DNA from: Myxococcus eversor
GTDB lineage: Bacteria; Myxococcota; Myxococcia; Myxococcales; Myxococcaceae
DNA length: 64,000 bases
NCBI RefSeq assembly: GCF_010894455.1
Contig: NZ_JAAIXY010000005.1
Coordinates: 124,001-188,000, forward strand
Direction: 5' to 3'
In this document: piece by piece, positions 39,597 through 49,800 of the stretch
Layout: the number at the start of each line of letters is the position of its first letter
Numbering within the stretch: position 1 is the stretch's first letter
Translations under genes and position numbers: made by a program
Notes under the pieces: generated by a model
What the model was told of the DNA's origin: nothing
The model's database searches: none
The model's input: only the letters and a program-made list of their open reading frames with translations

Positions 39597-42500
39597 TCAG
39601 CGGGCCTGGACGCGACCCTGACGTCTTCGCAGGGGCAACGCCAGGAGCAGCAGCACCAGCGGAGCGAAGGTGCCCGCGCCGCCCGCGCTGCACCCACGGC
39701 CCGCGATGACGAAGTCATCGTTGCCGTCCAGCGGGTTCGTCCCGCCGGAGACTTCCTCTCCATCGTCGGCGCCACCGAGGTCGGTGTCGGCGTTGTTCGG
39801 GTCTGTCTCGCCGTTGCCGAAGACGCCGTCGTGGTTGGCATCCTCCACACCGTCCGCCAGGCTGTCGCCATCCGTGTCGGGGGTGAGCGGGTCGGTGGGG
39901 TTGCTGCCCTTCACCTCCACGCCATCGCTCAGCCCGTCGTCGTCCGTATCGGGGTTGTTGGGGTCCGTCTCCGTGGCGTCGACGCGGCCGTCGTGGTCGG
40001 CATCCTCTTCGCCGTCATTCAAACCGTCCCCGTCCGTGTCCGGCTTCTTCGGGTCGGTGGTGGTGCTCGGGTCCGTGTCGGGACGGAAGTGGGGCGAGTC
40101 GCGGTCCGTGTCCGCCGGCGCACTCTCCAGCGTCACGCCCAGCTCGGTGCCATCCAGCAGGCCGTCGTTGTCGCTGTCCGGGTCCAGCGCGTCGATGAGG
40201 CCGTCACCATCCGTGTCGGTGATTCCGTCCAGGCCGTCTGGCACACCGTCGGAGTCGGTGTCCGCGTTGTGTGGGTCGAGGCCCAGCGCGATTTCCGTCG
40301 CATCGTCGATGCCGTCGAGGTCGGAGTCGAGGTCGTCCTCGGGCCGCAGGGGGTTGGTCTCATCCGCTTCGACCCGGCCGTTGTGGTTGGCGTCCTCGAT
40401 GCCGTCGCGCACGCTGCCGCCATCCGTGTCCGGGTTGAGCGGGTTCGTCACCGTCGTCGGGTCCGCGTCCGGTCTGAATCGCGTCAGGTCCGTGCCGGTG
40501 CCCTGGGGTTCGGTGAGGCCCAGCTCCAGGCCATCCGCGAGCAGGTCGCCGTCAGTGTCCGCGTTCTTCGGGTCCGTCTCACCCGCGTCGACGACGCCGT
40601 TGTGGTTGGCGTCCTCATTGCCATCCAGCAGGCCATCGTCATCCGTGTCGTCATCGAGCGGGTCCGTCCCCGCGACATTCACCTCGATGCCGTCTGGCAG
40701 GCCGTCACCGTCCGTGTCGGCGTTGTTCGGGTCGGTGCCCAGCACCACTTCCTCGGCATCCGTCAGCCCATCTCCATCCGCGTCGGCGGTGACGACCCAT
40801 GTGTAGCTGGCCGGCGAGTCGTCCACGTTGCCCGCCGAGTCCACCGCGCGCACGTTCATCACGTGTGTTCCCAGCGCCAGGTCCGTGAGACTCACCGGGT
40901 CCGTGCAAGGAGCGTAGGCCGCTCCGTCCAGGCTGCACTCATAGGTGACGCCCGCCTCGTTGGAATCGAAGTCGAAGATGGCCAGGGCAGGGGCCTCCGT
41001 GAGCGGCGGGCCGCTCGCGATGAAGGTGTCCGGCGCCGTGGTGTCCACCGTCCAGGTGTAGGAAGCGGGCGTGGGGTCCACGTTGTCGTCCGCATCCCGG
41101 GCGCGGACCTCCAGCGTGTGCTCGCCATCGGTCAGGCCGAGCAGCTCCAGCGGGTTCGCGCAGGCCGCGAACGTCGCTCCGTCCAGGCTGCACTCGTACG
41201 TCACGGGGGACTCGTCCGAGCCGAACCCGAAGGTCGCCGAGGTCTGGCGGGTCAGCGAGGGAGGCGTCTGGGTGAAGGACGTCTCCGGTGGCTCCACATC
41301 CACGTTGAACGTGTGGGTGACCCCTGCGCTGGTGTTGCCCGCCGCGTCCGTCGCCGTGACAAAGACGGTGTGCGGACCGTCCGCGAGCACCGAGCCGCCC
41401 GGGAGCGTCCACTGTCCCGAGCTGCCCACTTCAACCGAGCCGAGGGTGACGCCATCCACCACCACCGTCACCGTGCTGTCCGGCTCCGAGGTGCCGGCAT
41501 ACGTCACCGTCGCGGTGTCGAGCACTTCGCCCTGGGCGGGGAAGGTGATGGCGACCACGGGCGCCAAGGTGTCCACCGTCCACGTGTGAGTGGCCGGCGA
41601 ATCGTCCACGTTGCCCGCGGCGTCACGCGCGCGAACCGCCAGCGTGTGCTCACCGTCCGCGAGGGGCCCCAGCTCCGCCGGCGTCGTGCATGGCGCGAAG
41701 GCCGCTCCATCCAGGCCGCATTCGTAGGTCACCGAGGCCTCGTTCGAGGAGAAGACGAAGGCGGCGAGCGCCTGGTTCGTCAGGGCCTCCGGACCGCTGT
41801 CGATGCGCGTGTCCGGCGCCGTGGTGTCCACCGTGAAGGTGACGCTCGTCGAGGCGCTGGTGTTGTCCGCCGCGTCATTCGCCGTGACGACAGCGGTGTA
41901 CGTGCCATCCGCCAACGTGACGGGGAGCGTGAAGGTCCAGTTGCCGCTGGAGTCCACCGGGATGGGGCCATGGGTCGTACCGCCCACCGTCACGTGCACC
42001 GTCTCCGCGCCAACGGCCGAGCCCGTGAGCGTCACGATGCCGTCAGGGAGAACCTCGCCCTGGGCCGGCGAGGTGATGACCGGAGCATTGGGAGGCGTCA
42101 TGTCCACCGTCCACGTGTACAGGGCCGGCGAACTGTCGACGTTCCCCGCGGCATCCACCGCGCGGACCGCCAGCGTGTGCTCGCCCTCCGTGAATCCCTC
42201 GAAGGTGTCAGGGCTGGTGCACGCCGCATAGGCCGCGCCGTCCACGCTGCACTCGAAGGAGGAGCCGGGCTCGCTGGCGGCGAACTCGAATGTCGCCGCC
42301 GACTCGTGGGTGAGGGCGCTGGGGCCAGAGGTGACGAGGGTGTCGGGCTCCGTCGTGTCCACCGTCCAGGTGTACTCGGCGGGTGACGGGTCCACGTTGC
42401 CCACCGCGTCCACCGCGCGCACGCGCAGCAGGTGGTCACCCTCCGCGAGGCCCGAGGTCGTCAGCGGAGAAGCGCAGGTCGCGAAGGCCGCGCCATCCAG

Positions 42501-45500
42501 GCTGCACTGATAGCCCACCGCGCCACCTTCGGAGCGCAGCTCGAACGAGGCAGACGTCTCGCGCGTGAGCTGCTCCGGACCGGAGTCGATGAACGTCTCG
42601 GGCCCGGTCATGTCGATGAAGAACCCGTGGGACGTCGCACCGGAGCTGTTGCCCGCGGCGTCCACGCCAGTGGCGGAGACGGTGACAGGGCCTTCTGGCT
42701 GCGCCACCGGCAGGGTGAAGCTCCAGTCGCCGCTTCCATCCACGGCGATGGGGCCATACGTGACGGTCCCCACTTCCAGATAGACGTAGCCGCCGGGCTC
42801 ACCGGTGCCCGTGAGGGTCGGCGTCGCCGTGCCCACGACGGCGCCGCTCACGGGCGAGACGATGGTGGGTGCCATGGGCGCCACCGTGTCCACCGTCCAC
42901 GCGTAGGTCGCGGGCGTCGGGTCCGCGGTGCCCAGGCCGTTGACGGCACGCACCGACAGGGTGTGACTGCCCTCCGCCAGGTTGCTGAACGCCACCGGGC
43001 TGGTGCAATCGGTGAAGGCCGCGCCGTCCAGGCCGCACTCGAAGCGGACGCCGCCGTTGTCCATGCGGAGCACGAAGGAGGCGGACGTCTCGCTCGTGAA
43101 GACCGCTGGACCGGAGTCGATGTACGTCTCCGGCGCGGAAAGGTCGATGGCGAAGTCGTGGGAGGTCGCCTCGCTGGTGTTGCCCGCGGAGTCCGTCGCG
43201 GTGGCCTCCACGGTGTGAGGGCCCTCGGCGAGCGCGTCCGGACTGGGGAGGCTCCAGTGGCCGTCGATGTCCGCGGTCACCGTTCCCAGCACTTCGCCAT
43301 CCACCACCACGGTCACCTGGGCGAAGGGCCCGGCGGTGCCCTCGAAGACAGGCGTCGCGGTGGCGAGGATGACATCGCTTGCGGGCGCGCTGATGACCGG
43401 GGCCTCTGGCGCCTCGGTGTCCACGGTGAAGTGGGTCATCGAACTGGGGTCGCTCACGTTGCCCGCGGAGTCCGTGGCGGTCGCCGTCGCGGTGTGAGGT
43501 CCCTGGTCCAGCGGCGCGGGTGGAGTGAACGTCCAGTCACCCTGGGCATTCACGGGAGCGGTGCTCAGCACGATGCCATCCACCGTCACCGTCACCAGCG
43601 TGCCCGGCTGCGCGGTGCCGGAGATGACCGGCTGCTGCGTGGGCACGACGACGCCGTTGGCGGGGGCCTCGATGTGCGGTGCGTCCGGCGCCGTGGTGTC
43701 CACCGTCCAGGTGCGGGTGGCCGGGGTCGGGTCCACGTTGCCCGCGGCATCCACCGCGCGCACCGCGAAGGTGTGGCTCCCGTCCGTGAGCCCGGTGTGC
43801 GTCACGGGGCTCGTGCAGGAGATGAAGGTCGCCCCGTCGAGCGAGCACTCGAATGTCGCGGGGCTCTCGGTGGCGGTGAATGAGAACGTCGCGCTGGTCG
43901 CCGCCGTCGTCCCCGTGGGGCCACCGGAGAGGAGGGTGTCCGGAGCGGACGTGTCGATGGTCCACGTGTACGTCGCGGGGGTCGGGTCCACGTTGCCCGC
44001 GCTGTCCACGGCGCGGACCTGCAGCGTGTGGCCACCCTGAGCCAGCGCCAGGAAGGTCTGTGGATTGGGGCAGGGGGAGAACAGCACCGCGCCATCGAGC
44101 CTGCACTCGAACGTCACGTTGTTCTCATTGGAGCTGAAGGCGAACGCGGCCGCCGCCGAGTTGCTCACGGCCGGTGGGGTGCTGGCGAAGGTCGTCTCCG
44201 GAGCCACCGAATCCACCGTCCACGCCCGGGTCGCGGGCGAGGCATCCTGGTTGCCCACCACGTCGCGGGCGCGCACCGCCAGGGTGTGGTTGCCCTGGGC
44301 GAGGCCGCTGAAAGTCACGGGCGTCGCGCACGCCGTGAAGGCCGCGCCATCGAGCGAGCACTCATACGTCACCGGTGTCTCGGTGGCGTTGAAGGTGAAC
44401 GTCGCGCTGGTGGAGGTCGTCAGCCCGGATGGGCCGCTGACGATGGTGGTGTCGGGCGCGACGGTGTCGACGATGAAGCTGACCTGCGTGGGCGGACTGG
44501 CGTTGCCGGCCGCGTCGCGGGTCGTCACCGTGGCGGTGGTGGAGCCCTCGGGGAGCGCGCTGCTGGTGCAGGACCAGGTGCCCGTGCTCGCGTGGGCGGG
44601 AGCGGTGCAGACGACGACGCCGTTGACCACCACGCTGACGGTGCTGCCGGGCTCGGCCGTGCCGGAGAAGACGGGGGTGTTCGTCGCCACGGTGCTTCCG
44701 TTCGCCGGAGCCGTCACCACGGGCGCGTCGGGGACGGACACGGTGATGTGGGTGGGGCCGGTGGTGGTCGACGAGGGAGCGCTGGTCGCGGAGCTGGCGG
44801 GAGCGCCCTTCTCACCCGAGGCGGTGATGGTGGCCTGGTTGGCGATGACGCCGGAGGCCGCGGCGTTCACCACCGCGCGGAAGCGGACGGCGGTGCTCTG
44901 CTGGAGCTGAAGGGAGCCCCCCAGCGTCGCCGTCGCGCCCGTGCCCAGCCGGACGGTGATGACACCCGCCGCGCTGACCTCGCCCACGTCGTCGCCCAGG
45001 GCGTCCGTCAGCGCGCCCGCGTTGGGGCCGGAGACGATTCGCAGCGAGCCCGGCTGGTAGGTGAGCTGGGAGGGAAGGGGATCGCTGAAGACAGTCTCGA
45101 TGCTGACGTCGTCGCCCGTGTTGGTGGTGACGATGGTGTATTCGATGACGTCGCCACCGCGCAGCGAGCCATCCGGACGCGGGTTCACCGCCGTCGCCGT
45201 CTTGTAGGTGTTCGTGAAGTCCGGCCGGAGCGTGGCGATGGACGTCGCGAAGGCGCCAAGGATGTATGTGTCATCCGTGGACGTGGCTCTCAGCGTCATC
45301 GACGTGGCGCCTCCCGTCACGCGGTGGGTGATGTCCACCACGTCCATGTCCACCCCAGACATGCTCGCCTCCGCGCCCGTCAGGCGGGGCCGGTCATTGG
45401 CATGGGTGGAGGGCACGCCGAGGACGGAGCGTGTGCTGTTGAAGAAGTTGTTCGCGGTGTTCGCGGCGTCGGAGATGCTCACGCCATTGACGAGGAGCTG

Positions 45501-46319
45501 GTCGCCCTTGCGCGTGGCGTCTCCCTCGAAGGCCAGCACCCCCAGCTTGGCATCGAAGCCGGCCGGAGGGACGTTGAAGCCAGACAGCGTCACCGTCTGG
45601 GGATTGCCGCTGCTGACGTAGTCCATGCCGTCGAAGAGCGTCAGGTTGCGGAGGGGCGAATCCGGGTGCCGGTAGAAGATGACCAGGGCCCACGCGCTGA
45701 ACGGGTTCGTGCTGTTGAGGTTGGTGAGCGGCACGGCGTCCACGCCACTCACCTCATAGACGCCCGTGCCGTGGGTGGCGACCAGGCTGGTGACGTCCGC
45801 GGAGGACTCGTAGATGTAGGCGTTGTTCGGGGTGTAGGTGTGCGAAACATCCGCGGTCAGCATCTGCGAGAAGACCCCGGGGCGGCTGAACTCCGCCGTC
45901 GTGTCCGGACTCCGCTGCGACGTGGTGGTGGACAGGTGCGCGGCCCAGTACAGCCGGGCATACGTCACGATGGCGCCAGCGGGGACGTTGAGCGCGGCGC
46001 GGCTCCGGGCATTGGTGGGGCTCACCGAGGTGTTCGCCGTCGCCACGCCCGACTGGATGGTCCAGAAGACGTCCACCGCGTCATCCGAGGTGTTCGACCC
46101 GCAGGCTCCCACGGTTCCCACCAGCGGGGTCGGCACACCGCTGGCGCAGTCGTGGGCCAGCGTGTTGCCCACCATCAAGAGGTCGCCGCGCTGGTTCGCG
46201 GTGTGGCGAAGGACAGGGGCCGCCATCGCCGAGCCCGAGGCCACCAGCAACAACAGGGGAAGCAGCCATCGCGGGCGCACGGCGCGCCTGGTGCCGGGAC
46301 GAGGAGACGTGGAGGACAT
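39597..46319 (-). CDS. Giant Ig-like/TSP3-like surface protein with MYXO-CTERM-like tail (AgmC-like)
   Basis: 2240 residues. Signal peptide about 1-32. An N-terminal region (about 35-400) has Cys and LxYWAAHLS motifs, then a DUF11-like domain (about 385-520). From about 528 to 1840 two module types alternate: six Ig/Big-like units (GxVxTxTPxFxGTAEPG ... TDAAGNxS) and nine units with YECSLDGAAFxxC. From about 1845 to 2206 are Asp-rich calcium-binding repeats (DTDGDGLxDGxE, TSP3/thrombospondin-like). The end GCSAGGAGTFAPLVLLLL followed by basic residues is a MYXO-CTERM-type sorting tail. It resembles the M. xanthus gliding protein AgmC, from memory and not checked. Start 46319 places the signal peptide first. 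Confidence 0.8.
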   Translation of the reverse strand: MSSTSPRPGTRRAVRPRWLLPLLLLVASGSAMAAPVLRHTANQRGDLLMVGNTLAHDCASGVPTPLVGTVGACGSNTSDDAVDVFWTIQSGVATANTSVSPTNARSRAALNVPAGAIVTYARLYWAAHLSTTTSQRSPDTTAEFSRPGVFSQMLTADVSHTYTPNNAYIYESSADVTSLVATHGTGVYEVSGVDAVPLTNLNSTNPFSAWALVIFYRHPDSPLRNLTLFDGMDYVSSGNPQTVTLSGFNVPPAGFDAKLGVLAFEGDATRKGDQLLVNGVSISDAANTANNFFNSTRSVLGVPSTHANDRPRLTGAEASMSGVDMDVVDITHRVTGGATSMTLRATSTDDTYILGAFATSIATLRPDFTNTYKTATAVNPRPDGSLRGGDVIEYTIVTTNTGDDVSIETVFSDPLPSQLTYQPGSLRIVSGPNAGALTDALGDDVGEVSAAGVITVRLGTGATATLGGSLQLQQSTAVRFRAVVNAAASGVIANQATITASGEKGAPASSATSAPSSTTTGPTHITVSVPDAPVVTAPANGSTVATNTPVFSGTAEPGSTVSVVVNGVVVCTAPAHASTGTWSCTSSALPEGSTTATVTTRDAAGNASPPTQVSFIVDTVAPDTTIVSGPSGLTTSTSATFTFNATETPVTYECSLDGAAFTACATPVTFSGLAQGNHTLAVRARDVVGNQDASPATRAWTVDSVAPETTFASTPPAVSNSAAAAFAFSSNENNVTFECRLDGAVLFSPCPNPQTFLALAQGGHTLQVRAVDSAGNVDPTPATYTWTIDTSAPDTLLSGGPTGTTAATSATFSFTATESPATFECSLDGATFISCTSPVTHTGLTDGSHTFAVRAVDAAGNVDPTPATRTWTVDTTAPDAPHIEAPANGVVVPTQQPVISGTAQPGTLVTVTVDGIVLSTAPVNAQGDWTFTPPAPLDQGPHTATATATDSAGNVSDPSSMTHFTVDTEAPEAPVISAPASDVILATATPVFEGTAGPFAQVTVVVDGEVLGTVTADIDGHWSLPSPDALAEGPHTVEATATDSAGNTSEATSHDFAIDLSAPETYIDSGPAVFTSETSASFVLRMDNGGVRFECGLDGAAFTDCTSPVAFSNLAEGSHTLSVRAVNGLGTADPTPATYAWTVDTVAPMAPTIVSPVSGAVVGTATPTLTGTGEPGGYVYLEVGTVTYGPIAVDGSGDWSFTLPVAQPEGPVTVSATGVDAAGNSSGATSHGFFIDMTGPETFIDSGPEQLTRETSASFELRSEGGAVGYQCSLDGAAFATCASPLTTSGLAEGDHLLRVRAVDAVGNVDPSPAEYTWTVDTTEPDTLVTSGPSALTHESAATFEFAASEPGSSFECSVDGAAYAACTSPDTFEGFTEGEHTLAVRAVDAAGNVDSSPALYTWTVDMTPPNAPVITSPAQGEVLPDGIVTLTGSAVGAETVHVTVGGTTHGPIPVDSSGNWTFTLPVTLADGTYTAVVTANDAADNTSASTSVTFTVDTTAPDTRIDSGPEALTNQALAAFVFSSNEASVTYECGLDGAAFAPCTTPAELGPLADGEHTLAVRARDAAGNVDDSPATHTWTVDTLAPVVAITFPAQGEVLDTATVTYAGTSEPDSTVTVVVDGVTLGSVEVGSSGQWTLPGGSVLADGPHTVFVTATDAAGNTSAGVTHTFNVDVEPPETSFTQTPPSLTRQTSATFGFGSDESPVTYECSLDGATFAACANPLELLGLTDGEHTLEVRARDADDNVDPTPASYTWTVDTTAPDTFIASGPPLTEAPALAIFDFDSNEAGVTYECSLDGAAYAPCTDPVSLTDLALGTHVMNVRAVDSAGNVDDSPASYTWVVTADADGDGLTDAEEVVLGTDPNNADTDGDGLPDGIEVNVAGTDPLDDDTDDDGLLDGNEDANHNGVVDAGETDPKNADTDGDLLADGLELGLTEPQGTGTDLTRFRPDADPTTVTNPLNPDTDGGSVRDGIEDANHNGRVEADETNPLRPEDDLDSDLDGIDDATEIALGLDPHNADTDSDGVPDGLDGITDTDGDGLIDALDPDSDNDGLLDGTELGVTLESAPADTDRDSPHFRPDTDPSTTTDPKKPDTDGDGLNDGEEDADHDGRVDATETDPNNPDTDDDGLSDGVEVKGSNPTDPLTPDTDGDSLADGVEDANHDGVFGNGETDPNNADTDLGGADDGEEVSGGTNPLDGNDDFVIAGRGCSAGGAGTFAPLVLLLLALPLRRRQGRVQAR

Positions 46320-46494
46320 GGGAGTACCAGGGCGGGCGAGGAGAGGGGGCACACGACGGGAGGGCGAACCCGCCAGGAGCGATGCGACAGAAACCGGGGA
46401 TTGGCCGGGGGGCGCGGAATCCCAGCCAGATGTTTCACGCTGGGGAGAAGGCTCGTGGGGGAATGCCGCTCGCGCTGTCACGGCCTCGCGAAAA

Positions 46495-46510
46495 AGCAAC
46501 GAGGGTGCCA
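46495..46510 (-). promoter_or_regulatory. Sigma-54 (RpoN) promoter of the giant surface-protein gene
   Basis: Read on the minus strand the bases are TGGCACC-CTCG-TTGCT. This matches the consensus TGGCACG-N4-TTGCW at all invariant positions: GG at -24 and GC at -12 are 10 nt apart. The predicted start site is near 46484, about 165 nt ahead of the ATG at 46319. Sigma-54 and enhancer-binding proteins control many myxobacterial motility and developmental genes, from general knowledge. Confidence 0.8.
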
Positions 46511-46592
46511 GCTTGAAACATTGAATTCACCGCTCGGTTGTCTGGATTTGGAGCCAGCTGGAACCGTCCGCTGTCTCGGTTGTCCGAGGGCT

Positions 46593-46612
46593 GGATCCAG
46601 TTTCTGGAATCC
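46593..46612. promoter_or_regulatory. Candidate enhancer-binding site upstream of the sigma-54 promoter
   Basis: GGATCCAG-TTT-CTGGAATCC is an inverted repeat with one extra base, nested inside a cluster of four CTGGA boxes (46541-46612). It sits at about -108 to -128 relative to the predicted start site, the normal distance for a bacterial enhancer-binding protein. Confidence 0.5.
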
Positions 46613-46718
46613 GGACAGACGACGTCACGACCGGCGGGCAGGCTCGGTGGGCGGAAGTCTGGGATTACTGACTAACGCTTCCGTCGACACCGCATCGCGT
46701 CGTCACGTGGAGTGGGGC

Positions 46719-46878
46719 ATGTTTCAAGCCGTTGAGACGGTGATACGTGCATACGGAGGCTCCCTGGCGGTCCTCCACGCGGCGGCGATGTGCAAGGCCG
46801 AAGGCCTGGACCCCCGGCGCGGCCATCGAGCACATCGTCCGGCTGCGCGGGGACGCGCGCATCACCCTGGGAGACTAA
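46719..46878 (+). pseudogene. Small ORF with a frameshift in a C5 run
   Basis: The frame begins ATG with GGAG upstream and reads MFQAVETVIRAYGGSLAVLH then AAAMCKAEGLD. At a run of five C (about 46814-46818) it leaves its frame, but dropping one C continues PGAAIEHIVRLRGDARITL, GD and a TAA stop at 46876-46878, about 52 residues in all. The length 160 is one more than a multiple of 3. The stop overlaps the stop of the opposite-strand toxin-like gene. It could be a sequencing error, a recent pseudogene, or a remnant of a larger gene. No family recognised. Confidence 0.5.
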
Positions 46879-49800
46879 GGCAGCGTGCCCTCATAGAGGA
46901 CGGTGAGGGAGATGATGCCATCGGCGCCAATGGAGCCGACGATGGGCTCCTCCTGGTGCTTGGGGCTCATGTAGAACGACGCGAGCCCCACCTGACTCTC
47001 GACGGGCGCCGCCACCTCGGCGGTGAGGTCGAAAGGGGTGTCGCCCATGAGCTGGCGCACCTCATCCAGGGTCATCTGCACCGTCTTCCCGGACGTGTCC
47101 TTGACGAAGATGGGCGGCCCGCCCGCCGCGAGTTGCTGGGCCTGGAGCAGCTCGAACTGCCGCGGCGTGAAGTACTCCGCGCGCGCGGGCTTGGGCAGCC
47201 CCGCCACGAACTTCGCGAAACTCTGCCAGGCCACGTTGCCCTCGGCGCTCACCGGCGTGTTGCGAGCCCAGGCCTCGGCGATGCCCGGGTGGCGCGTGAG
47301 CATCACCACGCTCTCTCCCACGGTCCCCGTCTTCCCCGCGGACTCCCGCACCGCGAGCCAGAAGCGCTGGAAGAAGGGCATGCTCTCGATGGCCCCCGCC
47401 TCCAACTGTCCCGTGCGCACCATGCGCGGGTGGAGCCCGGTGGTGATGATGGTCTCCAGGCTTTCGATGGTCATGTCGCGCATGCCCCGGTAGCCGTGGA
47501 CCCGGGAGCCGGCGGCGGAGGCCCCGAAGCGAGGCATGGGCGCGAGGACGCCCATTCCATCCACCACGATGTTGGCCGGGCGCGGCTGCGTGTCCACGCC
47601 GGGCAACTCCATCAGGCTGCTCAGCACGAAGGACGAGCCGAAGCTCACGCCGCCCTGGAGCGCGGCGGTATTCACGAACTGGGGGTCTCCCTTGAAGATG
47701 CCCTCCAGCGCGCCAGGCGTTCCCAACGCATAGGCGCCCACGCCTCCCAGCCCGTCCAGGGTGGCGCCGCGCAGCACGTTGCCCAGGCCACTCTGGCCGC
47801 GCGCGGCGGCGACGATGGACATGCGCATGCCGAAGTACGTGGTGAGCCCATCCACCACGCCCCCCGCCACCGCGTTGCCCAGGTGCAGCTCGCCCGTGGA
47901 GTCATACTGATTGCCGGCGTTGAGGGCGGTGCTCACCAGGGTGCTGGTGAGGCCCGCCGCGCCCGCCTGGAGCGTGGCGGTGCCCAGGGTGACGCCTCCC
48001 ACCACGAGCGTGGTGGTCGCGGGAATCGCCGCCGCCGCGAGGATGGGGGCCGCCATCGACGCCACCATGCCCACTCCGGCGATGATGAGGCGGCGGCGGC
48101 CCTGCACGCTCTCGCCCATGGCGGCGATGGAGTCGCCATAACCAGGGAGGCTCGCGCGGAATGTGGCGTCCTGCGCGCCCGCCGCCGTCATCGCCTGGGC
48201 GACGAAGGCCGGGTCGTCGGAGGCGCGCACCAGGTCCGCCAGGGTCGACAGACTGTCGGCGTTGAGGGCGGCGTACTCGTTGAGCCGGGACTTCTCGATG
48301 GGGTTGCCGCCGTTGAGCACGTGGATGACGCCGGCGGTGAGTCCATCCGCGCCGTAGCGGCCCATGTCCGGGTTGGCGAGGTTGCTCGACAGGCCCGCCA
48401 GGTCGTCCAGATAGTCCGCCGCCTGCGCGGGCGTGAGCTGTCCGGATTGGACCGCCTGGGCCACCGTCCCGGCGGACAGCGGGTCGCCGAGCGCGGCCAC
48501 GGCGGGGTGCCGAGCCAGCACGTCCGGAGGCGGCGCGGGTATCAGCGCATCGGGGAGGATGAGCGGCATGCCATCCGGTCCCATGGGGACCTGTCCGTCG
48601 GGGCCGAAGGCCCCCGTGAGGCCCTCCGTGACGGACTCGAGCTGGATGAAGGCGACGGCGGTGGCGAGGTTGCCGTTGTGGTGGTCCACCAGCTCCGAGG
48701 TGAGCTGGCGGTTGTCGAGGAACGCGACCAGCAGGCCATCGCGCTGCTCGGCGGTGGCGCTCTGGAGCAGGTCGCCGACGTGGCCATTGCGGAGCAGCTC
48801 GCCCATGCGGGCGGACTCGGTGCGGGCCAGCGCCGTATCACCCATGGCGTAGACGGTGCCCAGCCCCTTGCCGAGCGCCTCGCGGAAGTCCGCGTTTTCG
48901 AGCGGGCGGGGGCCCGCCTGTCGCGCGACGGTGAGGAAGAAGCGGGCCTGCGCTCCATTGGGGACGCCCTCGGTGCCGGGCAGTCCGGAGGCCACGTTCA
49001 TGAAGTCATTGAGCGCCAGCATGCGGCTGCCGCTGTTGAGGAACGTGGGGTCGCTGGAGTCCGTCGGGTTGAGGCCCAGCGACGCGACGAACGACTCCAT
49101 CCGCTCCGGGCCCACCGTGTCGAGCACGGCCTGGGCGGCGTCAGGCGTGGTGGCGGATTGCAGGGCCCAGGCGGCGATTTCGCCCGTGTGGAGTCCCCGC
49201 GTCGCGAGGGCCGGATCCATCGCGGCGCTCGCGACGGCCGCGGACATCTCCGGAGTGAAGCCACCGGCGGCGGTGGACAGTTGCTGCATGGCCATGGAGA
49301 AGCCCATGAGGTCGGCCTGGGGGCCTCTTGGCGGCGCATGGCGCGACACCATGGCGGTGGTGAGCGCGGCGAGCGCCTGGGGATTCTGCTCTCCGGAGTC
49401 CAGCCAGAAGGCATCCTGGTCGTCGATGATGGCGCCGATGTCCTGAGCGGTGGGGTTGGGCGGCAGGGCCTGGACGGCCTCGTCGAGGGCGGCTTGCTGC
49501 TGGGCGGTGAGGGGGCGTCCCTCCTTCGTGTCGGCCACGAGCATGTTCTGCACGGCGGCGGGGATGCGGGCCGCGTCGAGGGCCTGCTGTCGCTCGGCGG
49601 AGCCCGCGGGCGTGCTGAGCACGCGCTGCATGGCCGCGCCGCTCGTGGTGTGGACGAGTTGGTAGTGGCCCGCGGCGTTGAACTCCTTGAAGTTCGCGTA
49701 GCTGCGGCCGGTGGACGGGTCGAAGATGGACTCGCCCTGACGGATGACGGCGTGGCCCGTCGTTCCCTCCGCGCCGGAGCGGGTGTCGCGCAGGATGAGT

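Larger units (their letters stand above)
46320..46718. other. Promoter-bearing gap upstream of the giant gene, 399 bp
   Basis: No gene is supported on either strand. It contains the sigma-54 promoter and upstream palindrome given separately. The stretch 46520-46660 is noticeably less GC-rich than its neighbours and holds four CTGGA boxes. The remaining untranslated leader (about 165 nt from the predicted start site to the ATG) is GC-rich without a recognised riboswitch. Confidence 0.5.

Noticed and set aside
46719..46878. Programmed frameshifting of the mini-ORF
   Set aside because: The C5 run has no recognisable slippery heptamer with downstream pseudoknot, so a sequencing or mutational slip is simpler.
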